Shown here: positions 44,518 through 53,296 of the stretch, one piece after another
Numbering within the stretch: the stretch's first letter is position 1
How the letters are laid out: every line of letters begins with the position of its first letter
Assembly (NCBI RefSeq): GCF_030503435.1
Contig: NZ_JAUKPO010000009.1
Location: 62,001 to 126,000, forward strand
Length of the DNA stretch: 64,000 bases
Direction of reading: 5' to 3'
DNA from: Rhodocytophaga aerolata
GTDB taxonomy: Bacteria > Bacteroidota > Bacteroidia > Cytophagales > 172606-1
The notes under the pieces: generated by a model
What the model saw: the letters and a program-made list of their open reading frames with translations, nothing else
Database searches by the model: none
Told to the model about the DNA's origin: nothing
Program-made: the position numbers and the translations under genes

Positions 44518-47500
44518 ATGTTTTATTTAAAATTTACCTATTCCCGTAACCTGCGGTATCTGCATCTGCTAACGGCAGTGCTAGTGATCTTTGGTTTAGC
44601 CTCTTGCCATCAGGAGGAGAAAAGAGAACCCAAAATATTAGTATTCTCCAAAACAACCGGCTACCGGCATCAGGCCATTCCAGATGGCATAGCTGCTATT
44701 ATAAAGCTAGGTGCTGAAAATGGCTTTAAAGTAGATACCACAGAGGATGCTGAAAAATTTACGGAAAACAATCTCAAGCAGTATAGTGCTGTTGTCTTTC
44801 TGAACACAACCGGCGATCCCTTGAATGCTGTACAACAAGCTAATTTTGAACGCTACATACAAGCCGGAGGCGGATTTATGGGGGTACATGCGGCAGCCGA
44901 TACCGAATATAACTGGCCCTGGTATAACAAACTCTCAGGAGCCTGGTTTGAAAGCCATCCGGAACAGCAAAATGCCGTTATCCGTGTTGTAGATAGCAAC
45001 CATCCGTCTACCAAAGATTTGCCCAAAGAATGGAAACGCTTTGATGAGTGGTATAATTTTAAATCCATCAATCCGGACGTAAAAGTACTTGCTTACCTGG
45101 ATGAAAAAACCTACAAAGGCGGAAAAAATGGAGATAAACATCCCTTTGCCTGGTATCATGAGTTTGATGGGGGTAGAGCCTATTATACAGCAGGCGGCCA
45201 TACAGCTGAAAGTTACAAAGATCCTCAGTTTCTGAAGCATTTGCTGGGAGGGATTACCTACGTGATGGGTGGCAACGAACCATTAAACTATCAACTGGCG
45301 AAAACTACCCAGGTACCGGAGCAGAATCGCTTCACGAAAACAGAGTTAACAGCTAATCTGGATGAGCCAATGGAGCTGGATGTTACCGCCGATGGCCGCG
45401 TATTTTTTGTGGAAAGAAAAGGCAAAGTAAAAATGTATGATCCTTCTTCTGGCGAAACAACAGTGGTCGGAGAAATTCCAGTCAACACCAAATATACTGG
45501 TGGTAAAGAAGCAGAAGATGGTCTATTAGGCATTGCCTTAGATCCAGGATTTGCCAGCAACCGCTGGGTTTATTTGTTCTATTCTCCCTTGGGAGGTGCA
45601 CCAAAGCAGCATGTATCCAGATTCACTTTAAACAAAGATTATACAGTGAATATGGATTCTGAAAAGGTTGTTCTGGAAATTGCTACCCAGCGCGACGAGT
45701 GCTGCCATTCCGGTGGTTCTCTGGCCTTTGATGCCTATGGAAATCTATTTATCTCCACTGGGGATAACACTAACCCTTTTGCCTCCGACGGGTATTCTCC
45801 TTCCGATGAACGTCCTGGCAGAAGTGCCTGGGATGCACAAAAATCGTCTGCCAACATGAATGACCTGCGTGGAAAAGTAATGCGAATTCATCCGGAAAGA
45901 GACGGAAGTTATACTATTCCCGATGGCAACTTATTTCCTAAAGATGGCTCCAAAGGCAGACCTGAAATTTATGGTATGGGTATGCGTAACCCTTACCGGA
46001 TTGCCATCGATAGCAAACGGTACTATTTATACTGGGGTGATGTAGGACCAGATGCCAGAAAAGACAGTACACAAGGGCCACGTGGGCACGATGAAGTTAA
46101 TCAGGCACGGAAAGCAGGCTTCTTTGGTTGGCCGTATTTTGTGGGCAACAACAAAGCCTACCACAAGGTAAACTTTGCTACCGGTGAAATTGGCCAGGCA
46201 CATGACCCTAAAGCCCCAATGAATACATCTCCTAACAATACTGGTGGAAAAAACTTGCCTCCGGCACAGCCAGCCTTTATTTATTATCCGTATGATGTCT
46301 CCCCAGATTTTCCGGATGTAGGTACTGGTGGACGTACAGCCATGGCAGGCCCCACCTATTATTATGACGATTTTAATGCCGATTCTGAAGTGAAGTTTCC
46401 AAAATATTACGATGGCAAACTGCTCATTTATGAGTGGATGCGGGGATGGATTATGGCAGTAACGCTGAAAGAAAACGGCGATTTTGATAAGATGGAACCA
46501 GTTGCCTCCCACCTGAAATTTGAAAAGCCCAGCGACATGGCCTTTGATAAAAATGGCACTATGTACATTCTGGAATATGGAAGCAACTGGTTTGCAGCAA
46601 ATGACAATGCCAAACTGGTAAAAGTTGAGTATATCCGGGGTAACCGGGCACCGGTAGTTGTAGCCAGTGCCTCTGAAAATGCCGGAGCTGTTCCGTTAAA
46701 AGTGAAGTTTTCCAGCGAAGGCACCTACGACGACGATGGGGACAAACTTAGTTACGACTGGCGCTTCACAGATAAACGCATTACCTCAAATGAGCAAAAT
46801 CCGGAATTCACCTTCGACAAGCCAGGAGTGTATAATGCCAGCCTGACAGTAACCGATGCCAAAGGTAAAAGTTCTGTAGCCAATATTGCTATTAAAGTAG
46901 GCAACAGCACACCGGTAATTGCAGTGAATACTGCCGGCAATAGTACGTTTTTCTGGGACAATGCCACCATTAATTATGATGTGCAGGTAACGGATAAAGA
47001 AGATGGCAACCTGAAATCAGGGGTTGATCCGTCCAAAGTAAAAGTATATGTAGATTATCTGCCACAGGGGAAAGATATGATTGAGGTACTGGGCCATCAG
47101 ACGAAAGATGCTGAAGCGCCTACCGCCGTTCATCCAGGATCACTCTTAATGAACAAAAGTGATTGCAAAGCCTGTCATGCGATTGATAAAAAGTCCATCG
47201 GCCCGGCCTATATTGATGTGGCTAAAAAGTATCAGAATGACAAAGGCGCTGTAGACCGTCTGGCCAGAAAAGTAATAAATGGCGGAGGAGGAGTATGGGG
47301 CGAAAACGTCATGAGTGCCCACCCACAATTATCCGAAGCCGATGCCAAAGAAATGGTAAATTATGTGTTGTCATTAGCCAACGAGAAGGCAGCCAAAACC
47401 AGTCTGGACCCACAAGGTACATTCACAGCTAATCAACATGTGGGTAAAGGGGAAGAAGGTTCTTACGTAATCTCTGCTTATTATACAGACAAAGGTACCA

Positions 47501-47964
47501 AAGAAGTAGGCCCGCTAATGGGTAGAGGTATGTCTATATTGCGTCATCCAAAAGTGCAGGTAGAAGACTATGATGCTGCTCAGGGAGTTAATAAAGGAAA
47601 TTTTGCCGGGCAACCTGCCATAACTGGCATGGGTAATAATGCATACATTTCCTTCAAAGGGATAGACCTGAAAGAGGTAAACAAACTTACGTTTAGCTAT
47701 TACGCCAGAAATACAAGTGGTAAACTGGAAGTACGCTTAGATAAGCAAAACGGCCAAGCTATTGGAAGTATAGCATTAACTCCAGGAACAGAAAATAAGT
47801 GGCAGGAGGGAACTGCGCCGATCAGCGCTGTAAATGGCAAACATGATCTTTATATAGTATATGTAGCTGACCAGGGGCAACAAGGAGCTGTAAACCTGAA
47901 CTGGATATATTTCCACAACAGCAACCAGACACCAGCCAGGAGTCAGACAATCTCTTTGAAGTAA
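44518..47964 (+). CDS. ThuA / PQQ sugar dehydrogenase / PKD / cytochrome c / CBM fusion lipoprotein
   Basis: From ATG 44518 (an ATG at 44467 is also open) the protein has 1148 residues and a lipoprotein signal with Cys 30 (FGLASC). Domains in order are: ThuA-like trehalose-utilisation domain (about 36-255, ILVFSKTTGYRHQ, GGGFMGVHAAADTEY), GSDH propeller (285-700, NLDEPMELDVTADGRVFFVE and YGMGMRNPYRIAID), PKD (709-795), single-haem cytochrome c (CKACH at 883-887, with C-terminal AHPQLSEADAKEM) and a C-terminal carbohydrate-binding module (about 1010-1140). The chain of sugar oxidation to haem electron transfer in one chain is known in this family of Bacteroidota proteins, although substrate and electron acceptor are not established. 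Confidence 0.92.
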   Translation: MFYLKFTYSRNLRYLHLLTAVLVIFGLASCHQEEKREPKILVFSKTTGYRHQAIPDGIAAIIKLGAENGFKVDTTEDAEKFTENNLKQYSAVVFLNTTGDPLNAVQQANFERYIQAGGGFMGVHAAADTEYNWPWYNKLSGAWFESHPEQQNAVIRVVDSNHPSTKDLPKEWKRFDEWYNFKSINPDVKVLAYLDEKTYKGGKNGDKHPFAWYHEFDGGRAYYTAGGHTAESYKDPQFLKHLLGGITYVMGGNEPLNYQLAKTTQVPEQNRFTKTELTANLDEPMELDVTADGRVFFVERKGKVKMYDPSSGETTVVGEIPVNTKYTGGKEAEDGLLGIALDPGFASNRWVYLFYSPLGGAPKQHVSRFTLNKDYTVNMDSEKVVLEIATQRDECCHSGGSLAFDAYGNLFISTGDNTNPFASDGYSPSDERPGRSAWDAQKSSANMNDLRGKVMRIHPERDGSYTIPDGNLFPKDGSKGRPEIYGMGMRNPYRIAIDSKRYYLYWGDVGPDARKDSTQGPRGHDEVNQARKAGFFGWPYFVGNNKAYHKVNFATGEIGQAHDPKAPMNTSPNNTGGKNLPPAQPAFIYYPYDVSPDFPDVGTGGRTAMAGPTYYYDDFNADSEVKFPKYYDGKLLIYEWMRGWIMAVTLKENGDFDKMEPVASHLKFEKPSDMAFDKNGTMYILEYGSNWFAANDNAKLVKVEYIRGNRAPVVVASASENAGAVPLKVKFSSEGTYDDDGDKLSYDWRFTDKRITSNEQNPEFTFDKPGVYNASLTVTDAKGKSSVANIAIKVGNSTPVIAVNTAGNSTFFWDNATINYDVQVTDKEDGNLKSGVDPSKVKVYVDYLPQGKDMIEVLGHQTKDAEAPTAVHPGSLLMNKSDCKACHAIDKKSIGPAYIDVAKKYQNDKGAVDRLARKVINGGGGVWGENVMSAHPQLSEADAKEMVNYVLSLANEKAAKTSLDPQGTFTANQHVGKGEEGSYVISAYYTDKGTKEVGPLMGRGMSILRHPKVQVEDYDAAQGVNKGNFAGQPAITGMGNNAYISFKGIDLKEVNKLTFSYYARNTSGKLEVRLDKQNGQAIGSIALTPGTENKWQEGTAPISAVNGKHDLYIVYVADQGQQGAVNLNWIYFHNSNQTPARSQTISLK

Positions 47965-47987
47965 TTGGTAAAAAATTATAAAATGCG

Positions 47988-48030
47988 AATAAACCTAACA
48001 GGACGAGTTTGTCTGTTAGGTTTATTTTTA
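47988..48030 (+). terminator. Terminator of the ThuA fusion gene
   Basis: A perfect 14-base stem (AATAAACCTAACAG at 47988-48001 with its complement at 48013-48026) surrounds an 11-base loop and ends in a T-tract. It begins 23 bases after the stop codon. Confidence 0.9.
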
Positions 48031-48100
48031 TCAGGTGCCGGCAAATTTCTCCATGTATGAATGGCATATACATTGCGGGTATTACCAAAACCAGATTCCG

Positions 48101-48108
48101 TATTTTTG
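48101..48108 (+). promoter_or_regulatory. -7 box upstream of the sugar-phosphate cyclase gene
   Basis: TATTTTTG is a perfect TAnnTTTG box about 100 bases before the ATG at 48208. The nearest TTG upstream is 25 bases away, longer than the usual spacing, so the assignment is tentative. Confidence 0.33.
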
Positions 48109-48207
48109 CTATTATTCGTGTATCACTTATACATAAATAGAATTTTAATTTAATATTTGCTGTTTCATTCATACCCATTTGTTAAGTTCAGATAGACTTT
48201 ACCATAC

Positions 48208-49389
48208 ATGCAGCCTATAGTTCAGAAATTCAGTGTTCCCTTTCAGTACACTGTTCATTTTACCAATGGAATATTTAATCTCAACAATCCATTATTCAGC
48301 CAAATATTTCTACAAGACGGTAACAACACTCCCCGCAAATTATTTTTTGTTGTAGATAGTGGCGTGGCAGCACATCATCCCCAATTAGTAGCAGATATAG
48401 AAAAATATGTGCAACACTATCAGCAGGTGTTCAAATTGAGCGGTAAGCCTGTTATTATGCCTGGAGGAGAAGCCTGTAAAACAGATTATTCGCTGGTAGA
48501 GCAAATCCAGCAAGCCGTGAATGAGTATGGTATAGACAGGCATTCGTATATTGTAGGGATTGGTGGAGGGGCTATTCTGGATATGGTGGGTTTTGCTGCT
48601 GCTGTTTCGCATAGGGGAGTGCGGCTGGTACGAATTCCTACTACGGTGCTGGCGCAGAATGATTCCGGCGTAGGGGTGAAAAACAGTATAAATGCTTTTC
48701 ATAAGAAAAACTTTTTAGGCACCTTTGCTCCCCCTTTTGCTGTACTCAACGATTTTGACTTTCTTCTTACGTTAGATGACCGCGACTGGCGTTCTGGTAT
48801 TGCAGAAGCTATAAAGGTTGCCCTGATAAAAGATATTCATTTCTGGCAGTTTATTAAAACGCATGCACAAGCTCTGGCCAACCGCGAGATGAATGCCATG
48901 CAATACCTCATCCACCGTTGCGCCCAGATGCATCTGGATCATATTGCGGGGGGCGATCCTTTTGAGATGGGCTCAGCCAGGCCACTCGATTTTGGCCACT
49001 GGGCTGCTCATAAGATGGAACAGTTAACCAACTATCAGTTACGCCATGGAGAAGCTGTAGCTATTGGCATAGCCCTGGATTGTGCGTATGCTTACCTGGC
49101 AGGCATGCTTACAAAGGATGAATTAAATGAGATAATAGAAGTGATGGAAGAAATAGGCTTTCAGCTATTTGACCCAGTGCTGTTGCAAAGAGAAGAAAAT
49201 GCCCAGCAAGTTTCACAGCTGGCTGTTATTAAAGGATTGTCCGAATTCCGGGAACATCTGGGTGGCCGCCTGACAATTACCTTACTTGAAAGAATTGGAA
49301 AAGGCAAAGAGGTAAACCAGATAGATTCGGCCTTGGTAGAAAAAGCAGTTTACTTCCTACAAAGCCATAGTGTAAACATAAACGTATAA
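48208..49389 (+). CDS. 3-dehydroquinate synthase family sugar-phosphate cyclase (EboD-like)
   Basis: The 393-residue protein has the NAD-binding glycine loop VGIGGGAILDMVGFAAA and the metal and lysine region PTTVLAQNDSGVGVKNSIN, AEAIKVALIKD and GHWAAHKMEQL, HGEAVAIGIAL. True AroB has GHTIGHAIE where this protein has GHWAAHKME, and the latter form is typical of EboD, the cyclase of the ebo cluster found in Bacteroidota, algae and cyanobacteria. No eboA, B, C, E or F gene is adjacent, so either the other genes are elsewhere or this is a related stand-alone cyclase. Its product is probably a carbocyclic sugar derivative, not proven. Calling it aroB would be unsafe. Confidence 0.75.
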   Translation: MQPIVQKFSVPFQYTVHFTNGIFNLNNPLFSQIFLQDGNNTPRKLFFVVDSGVAAHHPQLVADIEKYVQHYQQVFKLSGKPVIMPGGEACKTDYSLVEQIQQAVNEYGIDRHSYIVGIGGGAILDMVGFAAAVSHRGVRLVRIPTTVLAQNDSGVGVKNSINAFHKKNFLGTFAPPFAVLNDFDFLLTLDDRDWRSGIAEAIKVALIKDIHFWQFIKTHAQALANREMNAMQYLIHRCAQMHLDHIAGGDPFEMGSARPLDFGHWAAHKMEQLTNYQLRHGEAVAIGIALDCAYAYLAGMLTKDELNEIIEVMEEIGFQLFDPVLLQREENAQQVSQLAVIKGLSEFREHLGGRLTITLLERIGKGKEVNQIDSALVEKAVYFLQSHSVNINV

Positions 49390-49693
49390 GTATTTCTGCA
49401 ATACAGCAGAATGTCAGGGAGGAATGGCCAACTTCAGGAGAAAAGCTATTGTTTGCCTGCCTTAGTTTTCCTACTCTCCTATATAAATTTAGCTATGTTT
49501 ATTCAGATTTAAACCATGCAGAATTGCATGGTTTTTTGTTTATATCTCTTTTAACCCCCTGTTAAATAATAAATTATTTTCATCCCTATAGAAAGCTTAA
49601 CTTATAAAAATTGCTTGCGTATAGATGGACGATAATTTTTTATTTAGCTATATTTCAATTCCTATTTTTCTTAACAGCCACGGCAGGTAAACT
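49390..49693 (+). other. Intergenic region with a terminator
   Basis: The 304-base region between the cyclase and lipid kinase genes holds one strong hairpin terminator at 49511. The rest is AT-rich and includes a near-consensus TATATTTC close to the kinase start. No coding frame is visible. Confidence 0.5.
49511..49540 (+). terminator. Rho-independent terminator
   Basis: AAACCATGCA (49511-49520) pairs perfectly with TGCATGGTTT (49525-49534) across a GAAT loop, followed by TTT. It lies 120 bases after the cyclase stop, so its transcript may include an untranslated tail or an extra short RNA. Confidence 0.85.
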
Positions 49694-50578
49694 ATGCAAA
49701 AAGCACCAAAAAAATTAGTATTTGTTATCAACCCCATATCCGGAGGGCTTGATAAAAACGATACAGAGGTAAGTATCCAGGGATTCTGTTTGCATAAAGG
49801 TATCGATTGCACCATCTACCGTACTACTGGCCAGGCTGACGATATGCAGATTCTTGATCTTTGTGCAGTAGAAAAGCCAGATGCCGTGGTAGCTGTAGGG
49901 GGAGATGGAACAGTGAATCTGGTGGGGACCATGCTTATTAACAAACATATTCCTTTAGGCATTATTCCACAGGGATCTGGCAATGGTCTATCGAAAGATT
50001 TGAAAATTCCACAAGATTTTGAACAAGCATTAACTGTACTTAGCCAGTTTAAAGTAGCCGAAATAGATACCTTACGAATTAACCAAATACCCTCTTTACA
50101 CCTGAGTGATATTGGGTTTAATGCCCTGATAGTTAAGCGGTTTTCGGAAGGCGACAGGCGGGGGCCAGGTGCGTATGCCTGGAATTTGATGAAAGAATAT
50201 GTAGGCTATCAGCCAAAGGAGTATGAAATAAAAACCGATAAAGATTATTTCAAAGGAAAGGCATTTATGGTGACCATAGCCAATGCCAATATGTTCGGAA
50301 GCAATGCTACGATCAATCCGGATGGAGAAGTGGACGATGGTATTTTTGAGATTTGTATTTTAACAGAGTTTCCTAAAACCGCAGGCATTAATATTTTGTA
50401 CCAGATGTACCAGGCAGATATTAACAACTCACCCTACAGCAATGTATTTAAATGTAAATATGCCACAATTCTTAACCTAGAAAAAGAACTCATCCAGATT
50501 GATGGCGAGCCGGTCGACACTGTAGATAAACTGGAGGTGAAAATATTGTCCAATAGTTTAAAGGTGATTGTCCCTTAA
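49694..50578 (+). CDS. Diacylglycerol/sphingosine kinase family lipid kinase
   Basis: The 294-residue protein has the DAGK catalytic fold: KLVFVINPISGG at the start, VVAVGGDGTVNLVGTML in the nucleotide-binding glycine loop and IPQGSGNGLSKDL immediately after. Later strands FKGKAFMVTIANANMFGSNA and DGEVDDGIFEICIL match YegS/DgkB-like kinases. It phosphorylates a lipid such as diacylglycerol, ceramide or another alcohol-bearing lipid at the membrane; sphingolipids are made by many Bacteroidota, but the substrate here is unknown. It is separate from the upstream cyclase by a terminator. Confidence 0.9.
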   Translation: MQKAPKKLVFVINPISGGLDKNDTEVSIQGFCLHKGIDCTIYRTTGQADDMQILDLCAVEKPDAVVAVGGDGTVNLVGTMLINKHIPLGIIPQGSGNGLSKDLKIPQDFEQALTVLSQFKVAEIDTLRINQIPSLHLSDIGFNALIVKRFSEGDRRGPGAYAWNLMKEYVGYQPKEYEIKTDKDYFKGKAFMVTIANANMFGSNATINPDGEVDDGIFEICILTEFPKTAGINILYQMYQADINNSPYSNVFKCKYATILNLEKELIQIDGEPVDTVDKLEVKILSNSLKVIVP

Positions 50579-50747
50579 AGTATGAATGAATGTAGGCTCC
50601 ATAGAAGAATAGCTATGTGTTAAACAGAACTTATCTGAATACGAGGGAAGCTGCTTGCTGATGGGTAAACAGTAGGCTAGGGCAGATTTTGATAAGAATA
50701 ATTGCAAGTCTAGGCTGTAGTAAAACATTCTGTTAGTAAAGTAGTTA

Positions 50748-50755
50748 TATATTTG
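50748..50755 (+). promoter_or_regulatory. -7 box upstream of the META lipoprotein gene
   Basis: TATATTTG is a perfect TAnnTTTG box 60 bases before the ATG at 50815. ATTCTG lies about 20 bases upstream as a weak -33 candidate. Confidence 0.42.
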
Positions 50756-50814
50756 GTCTGCTTTTTACAGACAGTAATTCCCTGCAGTACTTTCTATAAA
50801 CATGCCACTAACCT

Positions 50815-51243
50815 ATGAAAAAGTCTGTTCTGTTGCTGTGCACACTGGCTCTGCTTACCTCCTCCTGCACAACTTCTAAAAATTCACTGGCAAGCATGAT
50901 GAATCTATTAAATGCCAAGTGGGCGCTTCAATCGCTTGCCGGGCAAAGCAATTTAGGCGAATTGTTCAGCAATAAACTGCCATTTCTGCAATTTGATACT
51001 GCTGCCAAGCGGGTAAGTGGAAATAATGGATGCAATAATCTTTCTGGTCCGCTAACCATTGAAGATGGCAACAAAATTAGTTTTAGCCAGCTGGCGGCAA
51101 CTAAAATGGCATGTCCGGGTAATGGAGAAAATGCATTTATGGATGCCCTAAATAAAGTCACCAACTTTAAACTAGATGGTGGAGTATTAACCTTGCTTTC
51201 TCAAGGACAGGAGTTAATGAAACTTACGAAAGCCAATCCATAA
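50815..51243 (+). CDS. META domain lipoprotein (HslJ-like)
   Basis: The 142-residue protein has a lipoprotein signal (LLTSSC, Cys about residue 18) and then a META/HslJ-like domain. The hallmark stretches are KWALQSLAGQSNL, PFLQFDTAAKRVSGNNGCNNLSG, and SFSQLAATKMACPG. HslJ in E. coli is linked to heat shock and novobiocin resistance, and the domain function is unclear. A perfect -7 box lies 60 bases before the ATG. It is the first of four plus-strand genes ending at 54205, with gaps of about 176, 48 and 14 bases. Confidence 0.9.
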   Translation: MKKSVLLLCTLALLTSSCTTSKNSLASMMNLLNAKWALQSLAGQSNLGELFSNKLPFLQFDTAAKRVSGNNGCNNLSGPLTIEDGNKISFSQLAATKMACPGNGENAFMDALNKVTNFKLDGGVLTLLSQGQELMKLTKANP

Positions 51244-51419
51244 AGTGTGTATGCCATAGGTACGAATACCAACCTATCTTGCCATTCTACAACCTATGTC
51301 TTCTGAAACAGCTATGTTCCTGTACTCTCCCTGTTTCTGCTAGTCTTCTTTCGGTAACCTTACGAAAATGATGGCCTTGCTTAGGTAAGGGCATAAAGCT
51401 GTTTTACATAACGTATCCG

Positions 51420-52133
51420 ATGATTATGCAACCATCCTTGCCAACAACTATAGTTGGGTGTATTCTTCTCAGCTTAGGCTTCTTTGGTGTACAGGCACAA
51501 TCCACTGAACGCGACAATAAGATACTCTACTTAAATAGCGTTGTTGGAGTTCAGATACCTACTACTTCTGCGTTAAATGAGGTTCTCAGCCAAGAAGGAT
51601 TCTTGCCAGTGAGGGATGTATATTTTAGCAGAGGGGGAGGGTTTTACACTATTTTTCCAAAAATTCCTATTGCCACGCTGTTTACGCTGTCTTCTTATAC
51701 AGCAACCAATAGTGAAGGGGGGAGAAGCAGTTGGGTAAGAGCAACGCAAGCAGGCACAGCCATAGGCCTCACCATTATAAATAACCGCACCTTTCAGCTT
51801 ATTCCCTATGGGGGTATAGTATACTCCTGGTTTGGGGTACGTGTAGCCAAACAGGAGCCTGCCAGTACTTCGTTTAGCGGCTATTTCGCCGGTCAGCCTA
51901 ATCAGCTACATACGGCTGCTAATGGGTTTATGGCAAATGCCGGGTTGCAAATAGCCAGAAAAGCAGTTGGTAAAAGCAAGCTGGGAGAGAACCTGGTATT
52001 GGGTTTACGGGCAGGTTATTATTTACCCTTGGCAGCGCAAGTCTGGAAAACCCAGAACACACGTCTCTCAGATGGCCCCCAGGTTAATACAGGCGGCCTT
52101 TATTGCAGTCTTCTTATTGCTTTTGCTCAATAG
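51420..52133 (+). CDS. Secreted, probably outer-membrane barrel protein
   Basis: The 237-residue product has a signal peptide ending GVQAQ. The mature part has alternating strands (LYLNSVVGVQIPTTSAL, GTAIGLTIINNRTFQLIPYGGIVYSWFGVRV in parts, LVLGLRAGYYLPLAAQVW), and the last residues are LLIAFAQ. I do not recognise a family; an outer-membrane barrel is the likely form. A GHSQG lipase gene starts 48 bases downstream and an OMPLA gene follows, so a role in outer-membrane lipid handling is suggested by location only. Confidence 0.65.
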   Translation: MIMQPSLPTTIVGCILLSLGFFGVQAQSTERDNKILYLNSVVGVQIPTTSALNEVLSQEGFLPVRDVYFSRGGGFYTIFPKIPIATLFTLSSYTATNSEGGRSSWVRATQAGTAIGLTIINNRTFQLIPYGGIVYSWFGVRVAKQEPASTSFSGYFAGQPNQLHTAANGFMANAGLQIARKAVGKSKLGENLVLGLRAGYYLPLAAQVWKTQNTRLSDGPQVNTGGLYCSLLIAFAQ

Positions 52134-52181
52134 TTTTCCACAACGCCTCACCACTATCTACGGACTTTAACTATTCAACCT

Positions 52182-53282
52182 ATGTACAAAAAAACACTGA
52201 TTCTGTATCTGACTTTTACGCTAGTATCTATTACCTCTTACACACAAAACCTGCAACCGGGGTTTGATAAACGAGAATGTATGGAACTGCTGAAGGTTTT
52301 TTCCAGGTGGGGAGATTCTACGTTTTACCAGGGTATACCTGAATCGGAAGATTTTAAGCGGGTATACGGTTCCCCAACGATGGGTCTGGAAAACCGGTGG
52401 GAATTATATACAGGCAAGCAAAACAATATTGCCCTTCTCAATATCCGGGGTACTACCACAGACCCGGTAAGCTGGCTGGAGAATTTTTATGCGGCTATGG
52501 TGCCGGCCAACGGATCTATTACATTAAGTAAAAAGCTAACTTTCGACTATCAACTGGCTACCCATCCTAAAGCAGCAGTACATGTGGGATGGCTGATTGG
52601 AATGGGTTTTCTGGCCACGGATATGTTGCCTAAAATAGATTCCTGCTACAAGGCAGGTGTCCGCGATTTTCTGATTATGGGCCATAGCCAGGGTGGAGCA
52701 CTGGCCTATCTGCTTACTTCGCATCTGTATCATTTGAGGGAAACCGGAAAACTGCCCGCTGATATCCGGCTAAAAACCTATTGTATGGCAGCCCCTAAAC
52801 CAGGTAACCTGTATTACGCCTACGACTATGAAGAACGGACGCGGGGAGGGTGGGCTTTTACCGTAGTCAATGCTGCCGACTGGGTGCCGGAAGTTCCTAT
52901 CTCTATTCAGACAGTGAATGACTTTAACCAGACTAATCCATTTAAGAATGCCAAAGCGGGGATAAAAAAGCAATCTTTTCCCAGAAAGGTAGTACTTAAC
53001 CATGTGTATTCACAGTTAACCAAACATACCTTAAGAGCCCAACGGAGGTACCAGAAATACCTGGGCAGAAAAACCTCCCGGTTTGTTAAATCTCAGCTAA
53101 AAGGGATAAAAGTGCCGGATTTTGTAGATTCCAATCATTATGTACGCACAGGTACTTTTGTTGTCCTGCAGCCAGACGAAGCCTATTTTCAGCAATTTCC
53201 TGATAGCGATACTAAAATATTTATACATCATTTAATACAACCTTATTTGTATCTGGTTGAAAAAATAGAGCAAACTCCTTAA
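52182..53282 (+). CDS. Secreted class 3-type lipase
   Basis: The 366-residue protein has a signal peptide ending TSYTQ. The nucleophile elbow is GHSQGG with Ser 169, typical of lipase class 3 (fungal triglyceride lipase-like) alpha/beta hydrolases. The region NIALLNIRGTTTDPVSWLENF provides the oxyanion-type loop, and a later Asp lies in VNAADWVPEVP. It ends with a basic region (RAQRRYQKYLGRKTSRF). It probably hydrolyses acyl glycerols or phospholipids in the periplasm or outside. The outer-membrane phospholipase A gene begins 14 bases after its stop, and the two are almost certainly cotranscribed. Confidence 0.85.
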   Translation: MYKKTLILYLTFTLVSITSYTQNLQPGFDKRECMELLKVFSRWGDSTFYQGIPESEDFKRVYGSPTMGLENRWELYTGKQNNIALLNIRGTTTDPVSWLENFYAAMVPANGSITLSKKLTFDYQLATHPKAAVHVGWLIGMGFLATDMLPKIDSCYKAGVRDFLIMGHSQGGALAYLLTSHLYHLRETGKLPADIRLKTYCMAAPKPGNLYYAYDYEERTRGGWAFTVVNAADWVPEVPISIQTVNDFNQTNPFKNAKAGIKKQSFPRKVVLNHVYSQLTKHTLRAQRRYQKYLGRKTSRFVKSQLKGIKVPDFVDSNHYVRTGTFVVLQPDEAYFQQFPDSDTKIFIHHLIQPYLYLVEKIEQTP

Positions 53283-53296
53283 TCTATGTCCTAGAT

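Noticed and set aside
48208-49389. Sugar-phosphate cyclase as housekeeping AroB
   Set aside because: The GHWAAHKME motif replaces the GHTIGHAIE motif of AroB and fits EboD better.
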